Shown: positions 1 to 7,545 of the stretch, piece by piece | Numbering within the stretch: the first letter of the stretch is position 1 | Layout of the letters: each line of letters opens with the position of its first letter | DNA from: Acidimicrobiaceae bacterium | GTDB lineage: Bacteria > Actinomycetota > Acidimicrobiia > Acidimicrobiales > Ilumatobacteraceae | Assembly (NCBI GenBank): GCA_024641005.1 | Contig: JAHEDX010000004.1 | Location: forward strand, 1 to 64,000 | Length of the DNA: 64,000 nt | Direction of reading: 5' to 3' | Notes under the pieces: model-generated | The model's input: only the letters and a program-made list of their open reading frames with translations | Told to the model about the DNA's origin: nothing | Databases searched by the model: none | Program-made: the position numbers and the translations under genes

Positions 1-242
1 CACCGATCCATCGTTCATCGCAGGTTCCCCGTTCTGGTGGCCGGTCGACGAGCTGGATCGTGACCGGAGTCTGGGTTGGGCCGGGCGGCTCGGCTCGGTG
101 TGCAGACCGTACTCCTCGGTGGAGTGTCGGCTGATCGAATTCGGCGGCGGCGCAGCGGCACGATGTGCCCCGTGTCGGCTGCTGCCACGGTTTGCGGCCG
201 ACGACCACTGGTCTCGCGTCTCGCTGCCAGTACGCTGCGCAG
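1..242. other. Left-edge stretch without a supported gene
   Basis: The first 242 bases hold short open frames on both strands, but none has a ribosome binding site, a recognisable motif or amino-acid composition unlike random GC-rich translation. The downstream small protein starts at 243. Its promoter may lie here, but I see no clear -35/-10 pair. Confidence 0.5.
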
Positions 243-437
243 ATGGCTACTTATGAATGTCCGACGTGTGGCATGTCCGTGAACGCAACCTGTGGCGCCT
301 GCGATGCGCCGCTGGTCAACGACTCGATCCAGCGCGACGACGGCTCGTCGGTGCAGGTCTCCAAGTGCCCCAACGGCCACGGCAAGATCAAGTCGCCGAT
401 GTGCTGCGGCGCCGACATGAGCTGCTCGATCGCCTGA
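243..437 (+). CDS. Small Cys-rich zinc-ribbon-like protein
   Basis: This is a 64-residue protein with three Cys pairs: CPTCG at residues 5-9, a CGAC cluster near 17-20, and CC near 57-58, followed by a final Cys. The first two pairs resemble zinc-ribbon knuckles, so a metal-binding or rubredoxin-like fold is likely, though I cannot name a family with certainty. The ATG at 243 is chosen because the Cys-rich sequence begins straight after it, whereas codons further upstream read as low-quality sequence. It stands alone; the next gene starts about 180 bases downstream. The function is unknown, and DNA, RNA or metal binding are equally possible. Confidence 0.7.
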   Translation: MATYECPTCGMSVNATCGACDAPLVNDSIQRDDGSSVQVSKCPNGHGKIKSPMCCGADMSCSIA

Positions 438-619
438 GATCAGCTGCCGACGTTCGCGTCGGCCCCACACCGGCCGCGCGTCGAGAGAAGAACGATGCTG
501 TCGCGAGCTGGTGGAGGCTTCGCGTGACCTCTGGCCCTGTGATTGGGGCCCCGGGCATGTGAGGATCAGCAGGTACCGGCCGTTCGATGCTGGGCGTCAC
601 CGAATCGAGGAGTGGACTC

Positions 620-1975
620 GTGCCGCGATACCGGTTCCAGTGGGAGCACATCCCTGAATCGCTGCTGACGGAGCTCGCTGTCGCCGCGGGAGCCACCGGC
701 GAGGATCCGGCAGGTGAACTGCGCCTCGCCTACGGAGCGCGTCCCAAGGAGCGATTCGTCCACGATCTGTGGCCGACGCTGCGCGAAGTCTGGTTGGCAC
801 GCGACGAGTCGGCCCGAGCGGCTGTGATCGATGCGCTGCGGCGTGCGGGCGTCGGCCGCAGCCTGCGAGCGCAGCGTGAGCCGGTCGACGCGATGGAGTT
901 CCTGCGATCGGTCCGGAACGCGAAGTCGATGCGGACGATCGTGCTCGCAGCATTCCATGAGCTCGGTGAATCCGACTCTGCTGTCGATCCTGTACCCCGG
1001 CGCGTCGCCGATCGTGGCCTGACGCCGCGTTCGCGTGCGTGGGAGCCATATTCGATGACGCTCGCACAGACGCTGGGCGCTCTGAGCGACGGCCAGTACC
1101 TCGTGCTGGAGTGCAAGGACCGGCCCGGGTTCGTGCAGTTCGTGGTGCACGGTGTCCACGGGCTGCGCGCCGAGCTGGTCTCCAACTATTACCTCCCAGC
1201 GGAGGCACAGCTGACACCCGAGTCGATCGAGGCGGTGACCGCTCTGGGATGGCATCCGCCGACCGGCTCCCCCGAGGAGTCGACTCCCGAACAGGATCCC
1301 GACGGCTCGGCCAACTTCTTTCGTGACTGGCCGCTCCCCGTGCCGTTCATCGAAGTGGCTCGCCTCGCCGTCGACTCGCTGGTCGAAGTCATGGCGGTGC
1401 CTCATCCCCGGTATCTGCGGTACCAGGCGTTCACCGGCGGAGGTTCGGCGATATTGCTGCCCGCATTGGGTGAGCGGGCTCCTGCGGCCGGCGAATCGAC
1501 GTTCGATGTCGCCGACGAGTCGTTGGGCGCCGAGCAGGTCGCCCAGCGGGTACTGGAGATACTGCGCCACGCCAGTGGCGACGACGAACTCGAACCCGAT
1601 GACGAGGGCGATGTCGCATTGCAGTTCGGCAGCTCGGTCGTGTTCGTGCGCGTGTTCGGGGATCCGCCGATCGTGCGGATCTACTCACCGGCGCTCGGAC
1701 AGGTGCCGGACGATCCGAAGATCACCGACGTCGTGAATGACCTCAATCGTGACAGCGCCTTCACGAAATGGCTCGCCATCGACGACACGATCATCGCGGT
1801 CATGGACCTGTTCGGATCTCCATTGAACGAGGCGTCGGTGTTGCAGGCCTGCAGCGTCGTCGGCAACAGCGCGGACGACGAGGACGACGCATTGCAGCAG
1901 ATGTTCGGTGGCAAGACGTTCTTCGGCGAGTACGTCCGGCCGAAGTTGCCTCCCAGCACGGGCGGCTATCTGTAG
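620..1975 (+). CDS. YbjN / T3SS-chaperone-like domain protein
   Basis: A 451-residue soluble protein with no signal peptide or membrane segment. The C-terminal 130 residues (from about position 310) have the pattern of YbjN or type III secretion chaperone-like domains: alternating beta strands, an acidic loop, and a segment that scores local conditions (VFVRVFGDPPIVRIYSPAL). The middle part may carry a second, diverged copy of the same fold. I place the start at the GTG at 620 because GAGGAG lies seven bases upstream; an ATG at 587 in the same frame has no such site. It converges on the acetyltransferase gene with only 28 bases between stops. Its function is unknown; related actinobacterial proteins are often annotated only by domain. 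Confidence 0.6.
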   Translation: MPRYRFQWEHIPESLLTELAVAAGATGEDPAGELRLAYGARPKERFVHDLWPTLREVWLARDESARAAVIDALRRAGVGRSLRAQREPVDAMEFLRSVRNAKSMRTIVLAAFHELGESDSAVDPVPRRVADRGLTPRSRAWEPYSMTLAQTLGALSDGQYLVLECKDRPGFVQFVVHGVHGLRAELVSNYYLPAEAQLTPESIEAVTALGWHPPTGSPEESTPEQDPDGSANFFRDWPLPVPFIEVARLAVDSLVEVMAVPHPRYLRYQAFTGGGSAILLPALGERAPAAGESTFDVADESLGAEQVAQRVLEILRHASGDDELEPDDEGDVALQFGSSVVFVRVFGDPPIVRIYSPALGQVPDDPKITDVVNDLNRDSAFTKWLAIDDTIIAVMDLFGSPLNEASVLQACSVVGNSADDEDDALQQMFGGKTFFGEYVRPKLPPSTGGYL

Positions 1976-1989
1976 CCCGATTGGGCGAT

Positions 1990-2010
1990 CGCCTGACCGC
2001 GACTCAGGCG
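1990..2010. terminator. Hairpin between convergent genes
   Basis: CGCCTGA at 1990-1996 pairs with TCAGGCG at 2004-2010 across a seven-base loop; the right arm includes the stop codon of the minus-strand gene. A separate palindrome, GGCGATCGCC, lies just before it at 1984-1993. There is no T-tract, so termination is inferred from position between two stop codons. Confidence 0.4.
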
Positions 2011-2840
2011 CCCTCGGGCGGGGGGCCTTCGAGTTGGATGTAGTCGCCAAGGTGTCGGAAACCCATGGCCGCGTACACGGGCCGGCCTGCCGGCGATGCC
2101 TGCAGGATCGCGTGGTCGCAGCCGCGGCGGACACCTTCGGCGACGGCCGCCCAGGTGAGCGCCTCTCCATAACCGTGGCGACGGTGTTCGGCCGGCGTGG
2201 CGACGGTGTAGACGCCCGCCGTGGTGCCCGTGACGCTGACCATCGCGGTCGACACCGGCACACCATCGACCCGACCGACGACGATCGCCAGGTCGGGCTC
2301 TTGGAGCGTGTTCTCGTTGGCGAGCCGTTGCATGATCTCGAGCGGCATCTCGGAGCCACGCGAGCCGAGATCCTGATGTACGACCAGACCTCCCAGGTCG
2401 GTGACGGTCTCGATCTCGAGCCCATGGGGCAGGGCGGGCGCGGGCGGGATCGGGAACAGACCCATGCAGGGCGGCCCACCCGCGTGGCGCAACCCGGCCT
2501 GCCGTCCCGCCTCGATGAGCGCGTCGTCCACGCCGGCGCGAACCCACAGCAACCAGGGGACGTCGTTGCGGTGCATGAACTCGATCGCTCCCCGGACCGA
2601 TGCGTCCGGATCGACCGTCGGTGCCGTCGCGTATGCGCCGTTGAAGAACGCGCTCGGGATGCCGGTGGCGACGAGGCAGACCGGGCCCTGCTCCGCGACC
2701 GCTGCTCTGCCAGTTCGCCCGAGCGTCCTCCAGGTCAGTGCGAGGTTGGCGTCGGCGAGTCGTCCCAGTTCGTCATCGTTCACGTCGCTCACTCCGGTGT
2801 TCGAGGCGATCTGCTCACGGTTCGCAGACCGTCGTTGCAT
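2004..2840 (-). CDS. GNAT family N-acetyltransferase
   Basis: A 278-residue protein whose C-terminal half is a GNAT fold. The acetyl-CoA pyrophosphate-binding loop is visible as RRHGYGE (RxxGxG/A type) near residues 220-226, followed by the helix and the closing AMGFRHLGDY strand typical of this superfamily. The N-terminal half probably forms a degenerate second GNAT lobe, as in several actinobacterial tandem GNAT proteins. The substrate cannot be told from sequence. The first 20 residues may be untranslated leader, because a GTG near 2783 has GGAG upstream. The gene is isolated: it converges on the YbjN-like gene and diverges from the repeat protein downstream. Confidence 0.8.
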   Translation of the reverse strand: MQRRSANREQIASNTGVSDVNDDELGRLADANLALTWRTLGRTGRAAVAEQGPVCLVATGIPSAFFNGAYATAPTVDPDASVRGAIEFMHRNDVPWLLWVRAGVDDALIEAGRQAGLRHAGGPPCMGLFPIPPAPALPHGLEIETVTDLGGLVVHQDLGSRGSEMPLEIMQRLANENTLQEPDLAIVVGRVDGVPVSTAMVSVTGTTAGVYTVATPAEHRRHGYGEALTWAAVAEGVRRGCDHAILQASPAGRPVYAAMGFRHLGDYIQLEGPPPEGA

Positions 2841-3017
2841 CGGAATCTAGTCGTCATTCCAGGGGGCATTGTGAGGGTGAACGATGACTCCGCTCGGTTC
2901 GGGACCGGCCGTCGGGAAGCGGTCGATTCCGTGTGCGAGACGGTTTGTCGCTTGCGCAACGTGGTCTCGTGGTTAGGGTCGACCCAAGACCGACCGTTTG
3001 AGAATTGAGGTTTCACG

Positions 3018-3887
3018 ATGTCCGACGCACCGCCACCGCCACCGCCACCGCCGCCCGCGGGTGAAACTGGGGCGAGCACCACTGCCGCCTGGTACGCGCG
3101 CCCACTGACCTGGGTGATCGCAGCTGTCGCGGTGATCGCGGTCGTGGTCGTTGTCGTCTTGCTGTCGGGCGACGACGACACGGAAACGGAGGCATCGTCG
3201 ACGACCGATGTCGAACAGACGACGACCACCGTCGAGGAATCCACGACCACCACGGTCGAGGAGACGACGACGACGGTCGAGGAATCCACGACCACCACGG
3301 TCGAGGAGACGACGACGACCGTGGTCGACGTGGTGCCGGTCAAGATCGACGAGAGTCCGCTCCGCGCCGATCTGCTTCGTGCCGATCCGACCGATTACGA
3401 GATGCCGTTCGAGGACGGCGAGGTGGAAGCCCATTGGTACCAATGGGATGGCACCTACGTCGTGGTGTTCGCAGGGTGGGACGCGACGAAGGGCGACCCA
3501 CAGTGTCCTGGTAGCTCGATCCTCAACGCGGATGATGAGTTCGAGTTCCTCTCGAGCTCGCCGACCGCAGAAGGTGCGTGCGAACCCGAGGACCGATATC
3601 TCGACGGTGGTGTGGAACTGATCGCGATCGACGATCCGATGGGTGCCCGAGTGTGCGGTTCCCTCGTGCTGTTCCACACGATCATCCCGGTGTTGAACGA
3701 CGACGGCACTCCCCGTGAGGGCGCGCTGTGGGCTTCGGTCGAGCGGATTTTCGAAGGCGGGTTCGTCGGCTCGAACAGCGATGTCGCGATCAACGGCACG
3801 GCCGTCGCCGAGCTGCTCCCGACGGCCGAGGCGTATTCGGTTCCCGCCGGTTGGCTCCCCGACGGCCAAACGGTCGCCATCTGCTGA
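3018..3887 (+). CDS. Membrane-anchored protein with Pro stretch and Thr/Glu repeat linker
   Basis: A 289-residue protein built from a cytosolic N-terminus with about nine consecutive prolines (residues 5-13), one transmembrane helix (about 31-50), a linker of TTTVEE-type repeats (about 67-103), and an extracytoplasmic domain of about 180 residues with paired Cys residues that could form disulphides. The Pro-rich tail ahead of a single helix resembles actinobacterial septin-like or penicillin-binding scaffold proteins, but the extracellular domain is not one I recognise. The linker is encoded by a near-perfect DNA tandem repeat. GAGG lies just before the ATG. Surface exposure is inferred; the function is unknown. 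Confidence 0.7.
   Translation: MSDAPPPPPPPPPAGETGASTTAAWYARPLTWVIAAVAVIAVVVVVVLLSGDDDTETEASSTTDVEQTTTTVEESTTTTVEETTTTVEESTTTTVEETTTTVVDVVPVKIDESPLRADLLRADPTDYEMPFEDGEVEAHWYQWDGTYVVVFAGWDATKGDPQCPGSSILNADDEFEFLSSSPTAEGACEPEDRYLDGGVELIAIDDPMGARVCGSLVLFHTIIPVLNDDGTPREGALWASVERIFEGGFVGSNSDVAINGTAVAELLPTAEAYSVPAGWLPDGQTVAIC
3231..3320 (+). repeat. 45-bp tandem repeat, two copies, inside the CDS
   Basis: Positions 3231-3275 and 3276-3320 are 45-base direct copies that differ at one base (the last). They encode the VEESTTTTVEETTTT linker, so a slip would change the linker length by 15 residues without breaking the frame. Confidence 0.9.
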
Positions 3888-3897
3888 CGGTGGGTCT

Positions 3898-3926
3898 CAC
3901 GGGTCGCCGGATGACCGGCGACCGTG
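3898..3926. terminator. Strong bidirectional hairpin exactly between two stop codons
   Basis: CACGG-(G)-TCGCCGG at 3898-3910 pairs with CCGGCGACCGTG at 3915-3926 around an ATGA loop, giving a 12-base stem with one bulged G. It fills the gap between the plus-strand stop and the minus-strand stop at 3927. There is no U-tract on either side, but the position and strength suggest shared transcription termination. Confidence 0.65.
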
Positions 3927-5411
3927 TCAGGCCCCGCCCTCGGCTGTCCGTTCAGGGCCGGCTTCGGCATGCCGGACGATCGAGCGCGCCATACGGGCGA
4001 ATATCACCCAGTGGAACGGCAGCATGCTGAACCAGTACGCACGGCCCCACAGACCTCGCGGCGCGAAACTCGCCACCTGGTGCAGCCGGATCTGCGGGGA
4101 CCGATGTTCCGTCTCCTCGATCGTCCACGACAACCACGCTCGTCCGGGGACCTTCATCTCGGCCTCGAGCACGAGCTCGCGACCCGGCTCGACCTTCGTG
4201 ACGCGCCAGAAATCCAACGCTTCGCCGGACCGTAGGTCGACGGGGTGGCGTCGGCCACGTCGCAGCCCCGGGCCGCCGATCAGCCGATCGATGATGCCAC
4301 GGGCTCGCCACGCCCAGCCGAGCACGTAATACCCGTTGTCGCCGCCGACACGGGCGAAGGCTTCGAACAGCGCGCTCGGCGAGGCCGTGGTCTCGACGGT
4401 TTGATGGTCGGTGAAGGTGGATCCGCCTGCCCATTCGGGGTCGCCGGGCATCGTTTCGGCGGGGATGAACCCCGCATCGCTCCAGCGCGTCTCGACGGCT
4501 TGCGAGCTGGTCTTTCGCAGCGCGAGTTCGATGGCAGTGCGGAGATCGATCGGTTCGTGTGGGACCAATCGATCGATCGCGGCGTCGGTCATGACGGCTT
4601 CCTCGCGGAGGGAGTCGACGAGCGGACGCGCGATCGGCGACGGCAGGGGCGTCACGAGCCCGATCCACCTCGACGACAGAGACGGTGCATTCAGCGGAAC
4701 GGGAATGATGGCCCGGCGTCGCAATCCGGACACGTCGGCGACGAGGTGCAACAGCTCTCGGTACGACACCACATCAGGTCCGCCGATCTGGAGGATCCGG
4801 TCGACGGGTTCGGCATCGTCGACTACACCGACCAGGTAGAACAGCACGTCGCGGATGGCGATCGGCTGGCATCTGGTGCGGACCCACTTGGGGGTCACCA
4901 TCACCGGCAACACCTCGGTGAGATAGCGGAGCATCTCGAACGACAGCGATCCGGATCCGATGATCACTCCGGCGCGCAGTTCGGTGACGGGAGTCGCGCC
5001 TTCGGCGAGGATATGCCCGACGCGGTGACGGCTGGCGAGATGGGCCGACAGACCGCCGTCACCGCCCATCACGCCGAGATAGACGATCCGCTCGATGCCT
5101 GCAGCGTCCGCGGCGTCGCGAAAGTTGACCGCCGCGCTGGCGTCGGAGCGCTCGAAGTCGTGCTGCTGCACCATCGAGTTGACGAGGTAGTACGCCACCG
5201 AGCAGCCGTCGAACACACCCTCGAGGGAGTTTCGGTCGAGCACGTCACCGGTCACCAGTTCGACCCAGTCGGACCAGCGGTATTCGCGTGCGCGTGCAGG
5301 GTTGCGGGCGAGCACGCGAACCTCGTGACCGGCTTCGAGCAACCGCACCACCAGGCGGCCGCCCACATACCCCGTCGCGCCGGCGACGAGGATCTTGCGA
5401 GGAGTGGCCAT
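3927..5411 (-). CDS. NAD(P)H-binding SDR oxidoreductase with DUF2867-like C-terminal domain
   Basis: A 494-residue protein. Residues 1-300 are an atypical short-chain dehydrogenase / NmrA-like Rossmann fold with a GATGYVGGRL nucleotide loop at about 11-20 and a YLVNSM segment where the catalytic Tyr region lies. Residues 330-490 look like DUF2867, a lipid- or polyketide-cyclase-like fold that commonly follows this Rossmann domain. Fusions of this kind are widespread in Actinomycetota; the substrate is not established. The gene is monocistronic, ending at the hairpin it shares with the repeat protein, and its start lies 90 bases from the end of the GltD-like gene, which is on the same strand. 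Confidence 0.85.
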   Translation of the reverse strand: MATPRKILVAGATGYVGGRLVVRLLEAGHEVRVLARNPARAREYRWSDWVELVTGDVLDRNSLEGVFDGCSVAYYLVNSMVQQHDFERSDASAAVNFRDAADAAGIERIVYLGVMGGDGGLSAHLASRHRVGHILAEGATPVTELRAGVIIGSGSLSFEMLRYLTEVLPVMVTPKWVRTRCQPIAIRDVLFYLVGVVDDAEPVDRILQIGGPDVVSYRELLHLVADVSGLRRRAIIPVPLNAPSLSSRWIGLVTPLPSPIARPLVDSLREEAVMTDAAIDRLVPHEPIDLRTAIELALRKTSSQAVETRWSDAGFIPAETMPGDPEWAGGSTFTDHQTVETTASPSALFEAFARVGGDNGYYVLGWAWRARGIIDRLIGGPGLRRGRRHPVDLRSGEALDFWRVTKVEPGRELVLEAEMKVPGRAWLSWTIEETEHRSPQIRLHQVASFAPRGLWGRAYWFSMLPFHWVIFARMARSIVRHAEAGPERTAEGGA

Positions 5412-5501
5412 GGCTCAAACAGTAGGGGTTCGACGCTGGTACGACACCCTGGCGTCGAACGTCGAGCGCTGGTTGGTCGCTCGGCGGACGCGGACCTCCG
5501 T

Positions 5502-7160
5502 CTACGGCGGGGCCACCTCGAGGTAGCCGCAGGGGCAGACCTCGATGCACTTGCCGCATTCCTCACAGGCGTCGAGAGAGAGGGTGTAGTAGCTGCCCGG
5601 CTTCGGATCGGCGACCTTGGTGAAACTCATCGACGTGCAGTACATCCAACATTGCTGGCAACCCATGCAGAGACCACAGGAAAAGCATCGGTCCACCTCG
5701 GCGAGAAACTCGGCCTCGGTGATCGTTGCTGTGGGCTCGACCGTCGGATTCTGCAGCGCTACCTCGACGGGGAGATGGGGCGCATGAACCGGCGTCGTCG
5801 TCTCCTTGAACTCGAAGTTCACGCGCTCGGCTCCGATCGGTGTTGAACGATCGGTGTCGGGTGCTGTGAGCCCTCTCAGCTTTGCGTGCACTTGCTCGGC
5901 AGCCCTGCGGCCGTGGGTGATGGCCGATCCGGCGATGTCGAGGCCGCGCACGTCCCCGCCCGCCCACATCGCTCCATCGACCAGGCCGAGGTCGGACGTG
6001 GTGATCCAGCCGTCCTGGACCTGGATACCGTCGAGGGCGCTCCAGTCCGGTTGCTGGCTGACTGCTGCGATCACGGTGTCGGTGGCCATCTCGAAGATTG
6101 CGCCCGGCTCCGGTTCGGGTCGCCGCCTGCCGTCGGGCCCCGGTTCGGTCAGGCGCATTCGTTGGGTGACCAGGCCCGTGACCTTGCCCTCGGTGCGGAT
6201 GATCTCGATCGGGCCCGTGAGCAACTCGAGCCCGATTCCCTCGTCGAGGGCCTCGTCCACTTCGGCGGGAATGGCCGGCATCTCCGTTCGGGTTCGCCGG
6301 TAGACGATCACAACCTCGGCTCCGGCCCGGCGCGCCACGCGCGCGGCGTCGATCGCGGTGTTGCCGCCACCCACCACGATGACCCTGGTTCCGATGTCGA
6401 CCGGGTGTCCTTCGTTGACGTGGCTGAGGTATTCGGTCCCCGTGAACACGCCAGGGCCGTTCTCGCCGGGGATCCCGAGGAGTCGGGGCATCTGGGCTCC
6501 GATGCCGAGGTAGAGAACATCGTGTGCGCAGCGCACCTCCTCGAACGAGATGTCGGCTCCGATCGCAGTGCCGGTACGTATCTCGACGCCGAGCTCGCGG
6601 ATGCGATCGATCTCGGCCGTGAGCACATCTGGTGGAAGGCGGTAGTCGGGCACTCCGTAACGAAGCATCCCGCCGGCCATCGGTCGGCTCTCGTACACGG
6701 TCACCGCATATCCACGCCTCGCCATTTGATACGCGAACGACAACCCGGAAGGTCCCGCCCCGATGACGCCCATCGTCTCGGCCTTGGGTTCGGAGTCGAG
6801 CATGTCGAGACCGAGACCCTGATCGATCGCCCAGTCGCCCAGGAACCGTTCGAGGGCATTGATCGCGAGGGCTCCATCGTTCTCGGACCGGTTGCAGCCG
6901 AACTCGCAGGGATGGGGGCAGATACGTCCGAGCACGCTCGGAAACGGGTTGGCATCCGTGAGCGTGCGCCATGCCTTGGCGTATGCCTCCGGCGCGTCGA
7001 GACCGGTACGGTCGCGCTGGGCGACGTGGCCGATCCAACTGCGGATCTCGGATCCCGATGCACAGGCTGCCTCGCAAGGTGCGGGCTGCTCGGTCTGTTG
7101 CGGCCGGTAGCGCGGCAGACCACTGCCGTCCGTGATCCCCTGGGCCGTCGGTCGCATCAC
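5502..7160 (-). CDS. GltD-like FAD/NAD(P)H oxidoreductase with C-terminal ferredoxin-type Fe-S motifs
   Basis: A 552-residue protein of the glutamate synthase small subunit family (GltD, NfnB, DsrL and relatives). N-terminal Fe-S Cys lie at 29, 33 and in CPHPCEFGC (81-89). The FAD loop is GAGPSG (134-139), and a second Rossmann loop VVGGGNTAIDAA binds NAD(P)H. Unlike plain GltD, it ends in two Cys clusters: six Cys between 492 and 508, and CEECGKC plus CPC at 532-544, a ferredoxin-type set. It should pass electrons between NAD(P)H and a ferredoxin or partner protein. No GltB large subunit is nearby. The GTG at 7160 overlaps the TGA of the cyclic-nucleotide-binding gene, so the two are translationally coupled. 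Confidence 0.85.
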   Translation of the reverse strand: MMRPTAQGITDGSGLPRYRPQQTEQPAPCEAACASGSEIRSWIGHVAQRDRTGLDAPEAYAKAWRTLTDANPFPSVLGRICPHPCEFGCNRSENDGALAINALERFLGDWAIDQGLGLDMLDSEPKAETMGVIGAGPSGLSFAYQMARRGYAVTVYESRPMAGGMLRYGVPDYRLPPDVLTAEIDRIRELGVEIRTGTAIGADISFEEVRCAHDVLYLGIGAQMPRLLGIPGENGPGVFTGTEYLSHVNEGHPVDIGTRVIVVGGGNTAIDAARVARRAGAEVVIVYRRTRTEMPAIPAEVDEALDEGIGLELLTGPIEIIRTEGKVTGLVTQRMRLTEPGPDGRRRPEPEPGAIFEMATDTVIAAVSQQPDWSALDGIQVQDGWITTSDLGLVDGAMWAGGDVRGLDIAGSAITHGRRAAEQVHAKLRGLTAPDTDRSTPIGAERVNFEFKETTTPVHAPHLPVEVALQNPTVEPTATITEAEFLAEVDRCFSCGLCMGCQQCWMYCTSMSFTKVADPKPGSYYTLSLDACEECGKCIEVCPCGYLEVAPP

Positions 7161-7540
7161 GAGATCCTGTTCCCGGTGGCCGAGATCTGATCGTTGAGAT
7201 CTCGGACCCTGGTGGACATCGACCGGAGCAGGTTGTACGCGAGCAAGGGGTCCTCACTGATCCGCTTCAGGAGTGTTCGCTTGTCGATGGTCAACACCCG
7301 GGCTTCGCCCACCGCCCGCACGCTGGCGGAACGAACGACCTTGTCGAACAGAGCCATCTCTCCGAAGAAGTCCCCGGCCTGCAGCGCCGACAGTTGACGC
7401 TCTTCGCCATCCGATTCGAGCACGACCTCGACATTGCCGGTCTGTACGACGTACATCCGGTCACCGACGTCACCTTGTCGGATGATCACTTCACCATCTG
7501 TGAACACCTTGCCGAGTTCACCTCTGCGTCTGATGGGCAT
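7157..7540 (-). CDS. Stand-alone cyclic-nucleotide-binding domain protein
   Basis: A 127-residue protein that is a single CNB (CAP effector) domain with no DNA-binding helix-turn-helix and no catalytic domain. The phosphate-binding cassette is visible as FGEMALFD followed by RSASVRA (about residues 59-76). The domain is complete: FTDGEVIIRQGDVGDRMY at the front and the LLRSMSTRVRDLN helix at the end. It starts only 5 bases after the flavoprotein stop and overlaps the GltD-like gene by four bases. I infer that it gates or tethers one of the two flavoproteins in response to a nucleotide. The ATG at 7540 is the only sensible start. Confidence 0.85.
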   Translation of the reverse strand: MPIRRRGELGKVFTDGEVIIRQGDVGDRMYVVQTGNVEVVLESDGEERQLSALQAGDFFGEMALFDKVVRSASVRAVGEARVLTIDKRTLLKRISEDPLLAYNLLRSMSTRVRDLNDQISATGNRIS

Positions 7541-7545
7541 ATCAG

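Noticed and set aside
566-1570. 334-codon antisense frame over the YbjN-like gene
   Set aside because: No motif or start signal; the plus-strand gene has a ribosome binding site and a protein-like sequence.
3181-3330. Possible CRISPR-like repeat at the GAC-rich stretch
   Set aside because: Only two adjacent copies with no spacers; both are in frame with a linker of a coding gene.
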